64,000 bases of DNA from Cerrena zonata (taxonomy: Eukaryota; Basidiomycota; Agaricomycetes; Polyporales; Cerrenaceae), in assembly GCA_038087015.1 (NCBI GenBank), contig JASBNA010000035.1:397704-461703 (forward strand), written 5' to 3'. The notes beneath the pieces were generated by a model. That model made no database searches. It worked only from the letters and a program-made list of their open reading frames with translations, and was not told where the DNA came from. The position numbers were made by a program, and so were the translations under genes. Shown piece by piece: positions 11,451 through 21,521 of the stretch; within the stretch, counting starts at the first letter, position 1, and every line of letters starts with the position of its first letter.

Positions 11451-13092
11451 ATGGCGTTTCAGACGAGGTGCGTGGCGGCTTTTCGACGGCATTACCACAA
11501 CTCAGTGATTATTCTACAGTGGATCTCTCTTTGGCTCCAAACCCGCTACGGGGACTTCTCTTTTTGGGCAGAATAACTCTACAACTCCTCAGCAGGGCTC
11601 ACTCTTTGGGAATACCTCCCAGAACACTTCAGGCAACCCTTTTGGGCAGACGCAATCCCAACCTGCCCAGGGTTCATCATTATTCGGCAATACCCTAGGA
11701 GGTCAGCCTAACCAACAGCAGCAACAACAACAACCAGCCCAGAACAGCTCGCTATTTGGCGGTTCTAACCAAAAACCAGCGACAAGCGGTCTATTTGGAC
11801 AGTCCACGAATCAGCCACAACAAAATCAGCAACAGCAAGGCGGCTTTGGTTCGTCGCTTTTTGGCTCTTCAGCACAACAAAACAATCAACAACAGCAACC
11901 GCAGTCGTCACTCTTCGGCAATTTGGGCACTAGCACAAACAATGCACAGCAGCAGCCAACATTCGGGGGGTTTGGGAGTAACAATAACCAATCTACGTTA
12001 GGAGGATTTGGGGCGTCGAATGCCGGTGGGCTGTTTGGAAATAGACAAGCATCTCAACAACCGTAAGTCCTTGGAGCTGTGGTGAATTTCATGACACGCT
12101 GCAGAACATGATTAACCCAATGGGATCAGATCGCTGTCAACCACGCAAACTATGGGAGGCGCTCCTCCATTTACCAAATCGACCAAGTTCAATGACCTTC
12201 CAGATGATACGAAGAGACTATTTGAACAGATTGAGTGCGTCTTATCACCGTTTCCATGAATATTCACTCAGCTCTAGCAGTGCTCACATACAGGGTCGGA
12301 TACAGATTAGCAACGACCTGAAGCAACGGAAACTTGGTGATGAAGCTACTAAGGGCCAGGAGTTGATTTACAGTGTACACCAGGTATATTTCCCCTTCAT
12401 TTCCGATCGGAACCATCTTATTTTGAATACTAGGACCTCCTGAATACAATCTCTGTGATTCATTCCGATGTGCACCTGACCCGGGATTTGAAAGAGAAAG
12501 TAGACCAGACCGTTCAGGACACAATCATTTCAACGAGAATTGTGGATGGTTTCAGAAACCCGCAACAATACGGCATGCATCTCAAAAACCACGCCGACTT
12601 CCCACTGGAGTAAGGACTATGTGGTGAAGTCTTATGGAAGTGTATTGACATGTCATCCTCAGATTCTTTAATCGAGTAACAGAGGAAATGAAGGAACGTT
12701 TGCGTTGGTGCAAATTAACTATAGAGGTACATCAGTTTCTCACCCTCTTTTTCTCTCGCACGCTCAAATATTCCGTGTAGGCAATCGAACGCAAACTTTC
12801 CTCCGCCGTTTCACAGACACAATATACGCCACAAGGTGGGAGTGGCAATATCTTCATTGATGTCTAGTCCTGACAATCATATATAGTCATTTCGTCGACC
12901 CTAGAGGCGCAGCATACGACGTTCATTGCCCTTGCGAGCAAGACGGCCGCCTTGGACGCCGACTTACAGAAAATCAAATCATTGTACACGCAAATGTGGC
13001 GTGCCAAGACGGGTAGTATGCGTGATCCTTTCAATGACTTAGACCGAAGAACTGGTGGGGAATTTGGATTGGAAGGCCTGAGTGGGAAATAA
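11451..13092 (+). CDS. NUP49: FG nucleoporin Nup49 (Nup58/45 family), central channel of the nuclear pore
   Basis: Exons: 11451-11467, 11520-12062, 12130-12234, 12281-12383, 12434-12609, 12663-12726, 12781-12835 and 12887-13092. They give 422 residues. The first exon is only 17 nt (MAFQT plus two bases). Residues ~6-185 are an FG domain with many LFG/FGG repeats spaced by Gln, Asn and Ser (GSLFGSKPATG, SSLFGNTLGG, GGFGSSLFGSS). The rest is the coiled-coil region of Nup49/Nup58: PPFTKSTKFNDLPDDTKRLF, AHIQGRIQISNDLKQRKLG, then RWCKLTIEAIERKLSSAV. In the family this half assembles with Nsp1 and Nup57/Nup54, and the FG part forms the transport barrier. Splicing from the glutamine-rich exon to 12130 is fixed by phase. 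All junctions keep frame. The C-terminus ends GLEGLSGK. Confidence 0.92.
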
Positions 13093-14842
13093 GGTTTGTA
13101 ATGGTGTATTATAGCTTTGACTCGTGTTTTGTTTTGTACTGTATATGTTCGGTATTGATACCATACATCAGTGATCCACATTTCCTTTGGATCCCTCGAT
13201 GTCATTTATTAGCTCGTTGATTGACTTGACATGCAAGAAGGTTACCAATTTCGTGTACTTGTGGAAAAGGGGACAGGTCACTACACGCGTTTACAGCGTG
13301 GCGTTTCGCCAACTTAGACACGTCACTGACTCGATTGAATATACACAGATACACATTGCCTTTTTCAACGAGTCTAGGCTCATTTTGTCCTTTCTTGGGT
13401 TATATAAGTTTCTTTCCGTTTGGCTCAACCTTATGGCACCAGTCGTTGGCCGATGTATCGTGTTCCCACTGGTGTTGTGAGTATCCGGAATGTGAGAGAT
13501 ATTTTCACTTTTTAGCGTTCCTCCGATTATGTGCCTTCCAACCCCAAGTGATGGAGGAAGTTTATAGAAACACTAGGTTTGGTCCAGAATGTCTTTTTCT
13601 CCCGCAAGCACCCCGCTACCTATGTTGGCCTGGAACAAGCCATAATGGGTCGAGACAAATGAAGGCTAAAATAAAAGTTATGACTGTGGTGGGCTGTTAG
13701 CCTTTTTTGGCTCGCTATCGAGGTAAAACTTCCTGGTTGCCTAAGTACTGACGACTAACGTCTAACCGTTCAACCGCGGGCGCGCGTTAGGAAACCTCCT
13801 GTACCGCCGATACACTCGAACAGTCAGTTGTGAGCTCTTGCGCCCGCTGATCGCGCAACATTTCGAGAAGTCTCCGAGTTCATCGAACGCAGTGCCAGAC
13901 CCCCTTGTCTTAACCTGTTGCGGTGTGTTTCAGCGCATAGCGCCCTCATTAGTGCTAGACTTCCACGTGCATTGCTACTTATGCGACGTTAGTCCATGTC
14001 TGTACCCTCGTGTGCTCCCGCGAACATTGTCCACGTCTATTGGCGATTGGCAATCACACTGTCATATTCGGTGCTGGCACGCCAAGTTCTCTCCCAGTAT
14101 AGTTCACGCAATTTTTCACTGTTGCTGTGTCTCGATCGTTCCCACTCGATTCTACTGGAAGCACTGACGCGTCCCTGGTGGACCCTCGCCATGACCGTGC
14201 CACTCCGGCCCTACTCTAGCCGTCCTGGCAAACGGAGAAATATAGGCGCAGCGAATGCATGGCGGGTCTCTCGGACGGCATTTTTGCATGAAGACTGCCT
14301 CCGCATCGGTACATTCTGTGCTCTCGCAACAAACGAAGAACCCGATATTTTCGTAACTACCCAACAAGGCGCCACTAGGCGGGCAGAACTTGGTTAAACC
14401 CGCGTTGCTCTGCAACGACTCCGGAAAAGCCTTTTCAGCCAACTGGTCTCGATCGGTCGGCGGACACGCATGCAGGCGTTCGCTTCTTGGTGTCTCAGCA
14501 TCCTCTTTTTGGTTTGGTAACTGACGCTTCAGGAGATGAAACATGACACGCTTGACGGAGCCCCTGGGATTGGCAACTTTTGAGTTGTCCCGATTACGGT
14601 GTCGTCATGTCTGCAACTAGTCGAGATCATCAGTAGATACATTTGAAAATCTCCATTGGCATTGGCAAACGTTAAAGTTGTGGCGACAAACGAGATTGGC
14701 GGCCAGATTGGGCCTGTTTTCTGGTATAAAAGGGAGACCAGGACGAAGTTGTTGCTGCATTCCGTCCTGGTCGACTTTTCCTCACTGAGCCAAACTTCAA
14801 TCGCTCACCAACTTTCTCATTTTTATCTCACCCGCAAAAACT
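13093..14842. other. 1.75 kb without a recognisable gene; ends in promoter of the zinc-cluster gene
   Basis: After the NUP49 stop there are several overlapping frames of 60-135 codons on both strands. None shows a domain or a sensible splice pattern. The last ~150 bases are promoter and leader of the small Zn2Cys6 gene, with a TATA box at 14725. Confidence 0.5.
14725..14732 (+). promoter_or_regulatory. TATA box of the small zinc-cluster gene
   Basis: TATAAAAG lies 118 bases before the ATG at 14843. A pyrimidine-rich leader (CTCACTGAGCC, TTTTATCTCACCC) follows. A match this good so near a start is uncommon in this window and supports the tiny gene being expressed. Confidence 0.6.
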
Positions 14843-15221
14843 ATGAGCGCACCACAGGTAACACGTCGAGTGTTTCGGGTGTATCATCGACGTTACTGAC
14901 TAGTATATCACGCAGACTCCCTCTCGTCACTATCGCGGCGGAAATGACTCCGACGACGATGGATATGTACCCCGAACCCCTCGCAGGACGCCAATGGCGT
15001 GTATCTTCTGCAGAGGTACGTCAGTCTTGCTCGCTTTAGCGTCACTCATGTTAATCCCTCTTCGATTGTAGGTCGAAAACTCAAATGCGATGGCCGCCCG
15101 ACTTGTGCAAACTGCCAGAAACGGAACCTTGCGTGCACGTATGTGCCGGTGTAAGTCCATTAGCTCTTTCAAGCATTTTCATTTTACTGACATGCCGCAC
15201 ACTAGCTCTCAGCAGCCCTAG
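14843..15221 (+). CDS. 69-residue stand-alone Zn(II)2Cys6 binuclear-cluster protein
   Basis: Four short exons (14843-14857, 14916-15015, 15072-15150, 15206-15221) join in phase to 69 residues. After a ~30-residue polar lead with an acidic NDSDDD patch and basic TPRRTP comes one complete fungal zinc cluster: ACIFCRGRKLKCDGRP, then TCANCQKRNLACTYVP. The spacing is CX2CX6CX5CX2CX6C, the canonical Gal4-type pattern. The protein stops four residues after the exon-3 domain (SQQP). It has no coiled-coil dimerisation element and no middle-homology or activation domain, which a usual 500-900 residue regulator would carry. It could be a DNA-binding micro-regulator or competitor, or the remnant of a longer factor. 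Nothing regulator-like follows within 1 kb. Each intron is 55-58 nt with good GT-AG ends, so I regard the model as strong. Confidence 0.85.
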
Positions 15222-16523
15222 ATGGGACGATGCTGTTGTTTTAATCTCTGATAATCTTTGGTCCTGGCCTAATCGCACTTGCCAGGATTTATAACTTACC
15301 TTACTGCCTTAGTACTCGCCGCTCTCAATTGTTGTCCTGTTCTGCTCGCTCTCCGTCTGTATCCGTTGCCTCCCTACTTTGTCTTAATCCCTACCTACCT
15401 GCTACCTAGATCATCTTATTTTAACCTGGTGCCATAGTCTACTCTTCGGTTATACAATACATCTTTGTTACTCTGAATTTGCTCTTTGTGTGTGAATGGC
15501 TCAAGCTTAGACCCATTGGGTGGAGCATCCATTCGAAATGTCCGATTTCTATCTCCTCACTACTGTCTGACAATGGTGATTTGTCAGTGTCGGGTAGGAA
15601 GTATTTGGTTTGAAACATACAACTATCGGAATGCTGCACAACACATGTTTGATCGACTGTCATCAAACATACCGACCGCTTCATGGTCTACCGTGGCAAT
15701 CGAGACTAGTCTGTAGAATGCAGAAACATTGTCGTTTCCGAAATAGATACATGATGTGAAGTTCATCTTCCTTAACAAGCAATTTACCGTTGACACCTAG
15801 GAGGCAGTGAGCGGTTAACGTTAACCCTTGGAGCTAACATTTTAACACCGAGCTGTAGTCGCAGCTCGGGTTTGGCAGTAGAAATGCCTCAGAGGGACTT
15901 ATCATTCCGCTGTCAGTCACAGCCGACCTTGTACGTGAAGAGGTCGGAGGCTCATTAGCAACCAGAGAAAACGTAAGAAGATTGAGCAACGGTACCTTTT
16001 GTTAACATATTAGCCATACGCTCTCTTCGAGGCCGAAAGTGGCCGAGAAAAAGTCTGGATTGTCGAGCACTGCACGGAGAGAGCTGAAGGTGAAGAAGGA
16101 AATTTATTTGCCCTTCCCTTTTTCCCGCGTCTCTATCTGTATGTTTGTAATCATGCCAACGACAATAAAACTTGAGATTGCGTTGAAGGACTCAAATTCA
16201 ACAGTGCTTCTTCTCCGTCAAACCCGCAGGAGGCAATACTGTAGTGGCAATGACTTCGATAACAATTTACGGTACAATTGCCTCCGGTCGGTCCCTCGTG
16301 TATTCGCAGTTTCGGGCTATACAAGCGAGCGTGATCATTTTTATTAGCAATGAAGGTAGCGTACCTGGAAGATTAGGAGCGAACGGCAAGTACTCCAGTC
16401 TGGGAGCGCAGAATGAATATTAATATCCTAACCATGGAAATACGTCAAGGATCACAACGGTGGAATTGTGTAATACCCGTCTGGCGGGATTGAGTTATTT
16501 CGTGCTGATCCAAATATTGTGCA
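15222..16523. other. 1.3 kb without a recognisable gene
   Basis: This holds the pyrimidine-rich 3' region of the zinc-cluster gene and then unassigned sequence up to the stop of the methyltransferase gene. Open frames of 60-110 codons show no domain. Confidence 0.45.
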
Positions 16524-17735
16524 TTAGTCTTCCACGAGGAGGTTTAGGAACAATATGCTTTCGAATGTATTGTCTGATTTCGTCGTATCTGTTCCATGAG
16601 CACCTGCACCCGCTAACAAACCCTCGTCACTGTCTGGGACCCACCAGAACGCCGACTCTGGACGTCTACGTCCGACAAAGACAAATGTGGGGCTCTCGTT
16701 GTCACCAGAAGCCCCGTATATACGCCACTCATCCCCCTCGTCATGGTCTTCTCTTGTGCCTTGTGATCGATCAGTCGAGAGGCATGTGCCTGTGATGTTG
16801 ATTAAATCACTAGCTTCTTTGAGGGTCGAAGGCTTCGGTCTATAGAGGACTGGTTCGAAATAGAACCAAAGCCCAAAGGCCGACCAAAATGGCGTCTCTT
16901 TCAGCAGACTGCGCACTTTGTAAGAAATGATAACCTTCGGACGAAGCTCGGGATGATCCTCATTCGTAAAAGGAGGGGTAGTGAGGTGTATGAGAGACCT
17001 GAGTAGTGGCCCGAGAAGCTCGGGAAAGTACACCTATTGTAATGCATACCACCGATCAGCTCCGATATACATAAAAACATAGCCTTTGGTTGCTGGAGAC
17101 TTACGAGATCACTACATATGATATGAGTCAAATGAATATCGTGGGACAGACTTGATAATTTGTCATAGAGATGCCGCGCATGATCAGCGTTACCCCACGC
17201 CAGAGGTTGTATCCATGTCGAGGACGTAAGTGAAGTAGGAGTATTGGCGCAGTGTGATTGTAAGTTCTGCTTAAGAAGTGGGCATACTTCAGGGAGATCC
17301 GTCGCGATTACGACACCATTCTGTCCCCGACAGGAGTCGGGCAAATTCTGCTGCAATGATGCCAGTACCAGAGCCTAACTCCAGTATTCGCAGGTTATCC
17401 GTCCAATTGTCTGATCCAAGAAATGTAGGTTCAAAGATATATTGATCGTCATTAGAGATGTATCTCTGCATGACATATGCAGCTTCCCTAGAGTTGAACT
17501 GGTCGATAAGGGACAGGAACAAATCAGGAAGCAGTTCGACGTTGCGTTACCAGACACGACCAGCGATGCCATAGGTACGGATAGAGTCTACTTGTGCACA
17601 TGTTCCGAACGTAGTTTGGGTATCATCGGATGAAGAGGAAGGTTTGATGTCAAGATTTGGTGGAAAATTTGGGTTTCCCATAATCGCATTCGAGAGGCAA
17701 GATGTTTGTGTGCGCTTGTTATTTTCTGAAGCCAT
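16524..17735 (-). CDS. SAM-dependent protein lysine methyltransferase-like (METTL21/Methyltransf_16 family), one apparent frameshift
   Basis: The start is the ATG at 17735 (MASENNKRT). Introns: 17488-17550 and 17034-17104. Family landmarks in order: SIRTYGIAGRVWEAAYVMQR, the SAM-binding motif I LRILELGSGTGIIAAEFARL, VVIATDLPEVCPLLKQNL, HIICSDLVYFPELLGPLL and KVIISYKVRS. Together these are the pattern of the METTL21/EFM group, which methylates lysines of translation factors and chaperones. An acidic stretch (REDHDEGDEW) precedes the last strand, and the C-terminus ends FLNLLVED. Between motif I and VVIATDLPE the frame changes once, near 17314-17322. No GT-AG pair can remove the shift without destroying motif I, so an indel is likely. 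It is divergent from the PMP47-like carrier. Confidence 0.75.
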
Positions 17736-18051
17736 TGCCTTCTTAATCGGTATTTTCTGTCCCAGAATGGAATGCGACTTGGGCCTGTGATATTCCAAGC
17801 AGCCGGTGATCCACGTGTGACCATATCTGTCGGGTCTCTCGCGCAGAAGGCAGGGTTGTGTTACCGGTCCAAGCCACTCCGAGCGTTGCTTCAAGCTTAT
17901 GTTGCGATACTCTGTGACGTCGTCAACAGCGCTGACTTAGCTATATTCTCTGAAACTCGGCCGTCGGTCAAATTGTCCCCGGAGCGGCTATAGCACTTAC
18001 ATCGACCCCACATTCGCCATCGTCCGATTCACCTCCTTAGCTCACTCCTCC
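17736..18051. promoter_or_regulatory. shared upstream region, methyltransferase / PMP47-like carrier
   Basis: 316 bases separate two divergent ATGs and probably serve both genes. No specific site was recognised. Confidence 0.4.
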
Positions 18052-19438
18052 ATGTCTACCTCAAAGCCAACACAGTTAACACCATTTGGTGCAGCCCTTG
18101 CTGGTGCTTTGGGAGGATGTTTCAGCAATGCGTGAGTGCCTAGTCCATTGTATCTACTTCGACTAATGACGACCATATAGTGTTGTGTACCCACTAGATG
18201 TGTACGTTGTGTAGTTTGTACGACGAACCCAGTATTCACAGGTCTTTAGTGCAAAGACGAGGATTCAAGCTTCTACTAACGTCAAGGGGGACAAGAACAA
18301 GCTTAGCATGTTCTCGGTCATATTGCAAATCCTAAAGGAAGAGGGAATTCCTGGACTGTATAAGGGTTTCGGAGCAACCATGCTGAACACCTTCTCAATG
18401 CGTACGTTCATCATACCCATAAAATATACAAGTGACTCTAACTTCCCTCGAACAGAATACGCATATTTCTTTTTCTATTCGTTTGTCCGCACATCCTACA
18501 TCAAGCGGTTAACATCGAAACTTCCCAAAGGTTCTAAGGCACCTGCTCTATCAACCGCGGCAGAGCTATTGCTGGGAGCTGTTGCCGGCGCACTCGCGCA
18601 AATCTTCACGATCCCGGTCTCTGTTATTGCTACGCGGCAACAAATTGGTCCCTCCAGTCGTTCGCGGAAAGCGACTCCACCGAAAGACATTGAAAACGAT
18701 GACAAAGTAGACCGTTCATCTACTTCAACGCCCTTGGAGGTTCCTTACGATGATTCATTCCTGGGCGTCGCAAAAGAAATCGTAGAGGAAGAAGGTGTTA
18801 CGGGTCTATGGCTTGGGATCAAGCCTGGACTAGTTCTTACCGTCAATCCTGCTATCACATATGGTATGTATGAGCGCGTTAAGAATGTTATGCTTCTAGC
18901 GAAACAAAGCGCGAGTGCTGCCGTTGGTGACAATGAGAAGCTTAGCCCATGGATGACGTTTTTCATCGGCGCCATGAGCAAGACGTTGGCCACAGTTGTA
19001 AGCAAGGAGTTTTGAACATTATTCCCAGGCCAGACGAACTAATGTGGAAATGATAGGTAACTTATCCATATATTATGGCTAAAGTTCGGATCCAAGCTAG
19101 AAGTGCAGATGAGGAGGATGCGGTCGAGGAACACCATCCTAAACCTAAACCTCATGGATACCATCATGATAAATACAAGCACGTAGGAGCTCTCGATATC
19201 CTAGCTCGTGTGTGGAGGAAGGAAGGACCCGTAGGATGGTATCAGGTAAGCCTATACCTCCTAATCGTTGAATCTTGGAGTTGTTACTGATATAATAACA
19301 CGCAGGGAATGAGTGCCCAGATTACCAAGGCCGGTGATTTCACAAGCTCTTCTATTCCTATCCAAAGAGCAGTTCGAGCAATGGGCTTTGGCGATTATGG
19401 TCTTGCTCTATAGACTACAGCGAGCGCCTTCAGTATAG
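18052..19438 (+). CDS. SLC25 carrier of the peroxisomal PMP47/ANT1 type, C-terminal frameshift
   Basis: Exons: 18052-18131, 18181-18201 (21 nt), 18250-18401, 18456-18997, 19057-19245 and 19306-19438. Three carrier repeats are visible: VVYPLDVAKTRIQA followed by GIPGLYKGFGATMLN; IPVSVIATRQQIGP with GLWLGIKPGLVLTVNPAITY; and VTYPYIMAKVRIQAR with GPVGWYQGMSAQ. Repeats PX[D/E]XX[K/R] plus about six hydrophobic segments define the SLC25 family. The third repeat and overall pattern resemble PMP47/Ant1, the peroxisomal adenine-nucleotide carrier that feeds ATP for fatty-acid activation. In the last exon, ITKA should be followed by VISQALLFLSKEQFEQWALA, but an extra G (19333-19334) puts it out of frame. 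The end given here follows that conserved frame. As written, the protein would end about 12 codons earlier with an unrelated tail. Confidence 0.78.
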
Positions 19439-19792
19439 CCTGGATCTTCTATTCGATTCTACTAGGCACTTCTACGATTAACCAGATGTAAGAGTTTGAC
19501 CGCATTATTAAACGTGATTCTACAAGAAATAGAGCATATAAAACATCGGATGTCTGACTCCTTCATGGTCCTTACCCCTAGCTGTGAGTATATCCTTAAT
19601 CACAGGTGTAGGACAACACACTCTTTTCCTAGGTATCTCCTTCGATTTACTTTATACTATCGGTCTCCTTTTTTTCAACTCAACTTCGGGCTGGTACCCC
19701 AACAGGCAAGTCTCAGCTCCCTGGAATCTACAGGAGACTAGGCTTACACACGCTATAGTGTATTTACGCACTCTACACCGTATGCTGCCATG
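19439..19792. other. intergenic, nothing recognised
   Basis: 354 bases between the carrier stop and the first kinase-like remnant. Short frames only. Confidence 0.4.
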
Positions 19793-21267
19793 TTTCATCC
19801 ATCCATTACAACCCCAAGCCACGTTTGGCGAGCAGCTTTCCAGCACTCACGCTTCGATGACTCAACCAGAGCGCATCGGTAGATCACGTAGCGTCCCTTC
19901 CACCCCTCTTTGGGAACACCTACAACAAAGACTCTTGTCTTCATAATACTCCTTGAGAAGATATTGAGGGTTACATCGCCGAAGTTCCTCTCGACTTCTT
20001 CAGAGCTTCCGTGCTCCCTCCGTTGAAGATCCCTGGTGTGACAGAGTCCGCCGTCGCCCATGTCGTTGATGGCCGTACTTTCCCGTCGACCCAAGAAAAG
20101 TGAAGGCACATGAGGACACGGCTTTTGCACACTTGTCAGGCCTCTTCAATGCTATTGTGAAGGCCACAGCTCCTGTTCTCGGGTTTCGACTAGAAGATGC
20201 CAAATGGAAGGTGCAAACACACCCGACGTTCACTGTCAAGTCGGAGAACAATCTACATGCAACTTATAAGCCTGATGGGTTCACCGTGCTCCTTGAACCT
20301 TGTCAGCTGAGTGGAGGCGGGAGTCACTTTCAACATTCGACCCAATCTTTGAAGAAACCTTTGATACCGATAAGACTGCTAAAGTTCTATCTCAAGGCTG
20401 CCTGGACAAGTTGCAACTGGTAAGTCTTGTCATACTTCTATCGTTTCTACTTCAATTGATGATTGTCTCTCCTTGTTATAGGCCTCAAGCTTCTATATAG
20501 TGCTGAGTATGTTCGTCGTGACATCAACCTCGGAAACGTTTTTCGTTGTAACGATGGATACTGCAAGATATCCGACTTTGAATAGTATGCAAAACCCTAC
20601 GAACTCCCACCCGATTCACCAAACAAGCTTGTGGATGGACTTAACCAAAAGATTGTAATAGTAAGCATTTATCCTTCTCGATTATATTTCTATACTACAA
20701 CTACTAGATTATGGTACGATAGGGAACGCCTGCCTTCATGGCCACTGAATGGCTACCAATTCGGGGTCCATTAAACGACTCTACTTCCAAAAGATACAAT
20801 AAAGGGTACAGTAATCTAACCTTCCTCTAGCTTTCTTCTGACGATCTGTATCTAACGCAAGGACGCAGGTACAGAGAATCAAGAAATACTTTTAGATGAT
20901 ATAGACCTCATCTTCGATCGTATGGATTTGGACGACGAACAAGAACTACCTTTCCGCCACAACTACTTGTATGATATAGAATCTCTTCGGTGGATCGCTA
21001 TGTGGGTGTTCTACAACAACACCAAACTAGCCTTCCTTGCCGACTTAACACTGCCGAAAAACACCGAGAAAATCTTTGAACGCGATTAGAAGTTTCTTGA
21101 ATGTGCTTCATCAGTCGTTCGTTCAATGTCGTGAAGGAGACGTGTTTGATTCTGGTGTTGCTCACAGTCAGGCTATTACCAAATTGAACATGGTTGCTGA
21201 CATTGCTGCTGCCGCTGATGAGAAATTGGTCGAGACTCCGAGATACGTCGAATCAGCAGCCGCGTGA
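19793..21267 (+). pseudogene. FunK1-type fungal protein kinase pseudogene
   Basis: Fragments of one kinase-like protein appear in order but in changing frames: EDIEGYIAEVPLDFFRASVL (19957 on), HEDTAFAHLSGLFNAIVKAT, HPTFTVKSENNLHATYKPDG, KVLSQGCLDKLQL, RRDINLGNVFRCNDGYCKIS (catalytic loop), GTPAFMATEWLP and YLYDIESLRWIAMWVFYNN. The HRD-like loop followed by a GTPAFMA/EWL block and a 'HDLESLWW'-type segment is typical of basidiomycete FunK1 kinases. Lesions seen: TGA at 19954 where the family has Arg; a lost base at 20101; a frame change near 20300; an in-frame TAG at 20583 inside SDFE/YAKPYE; and RRD in place of HRD. Some intron junctions (20419, 20645) still look usable. The number and kind of lesions mark it as a decayed copy. 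Exact ends are uncertain. Confidence 0.75.
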
Positions 21268-21521
21268 TACCTAGACGAAACCGGCCATGAGCATGGTCAC
21301 CGGTATGAACAAGCAGAGTAGATAATTTCCCGAGCGCATAGCTTAATTCATATTTAGTCAATCCATAATAGCAATTGGTCATTAGAACGAAGACACACCA
21401 AAGTCGATAGCTTCGACCTACAACACGTGAAGCTGGTAGGTTGTCATCTCGGTAACTCTATCATTCTACATACATCTCACATCGTGATCATCGACATCAT
21501 CATAAACGAATAACCATTAGA

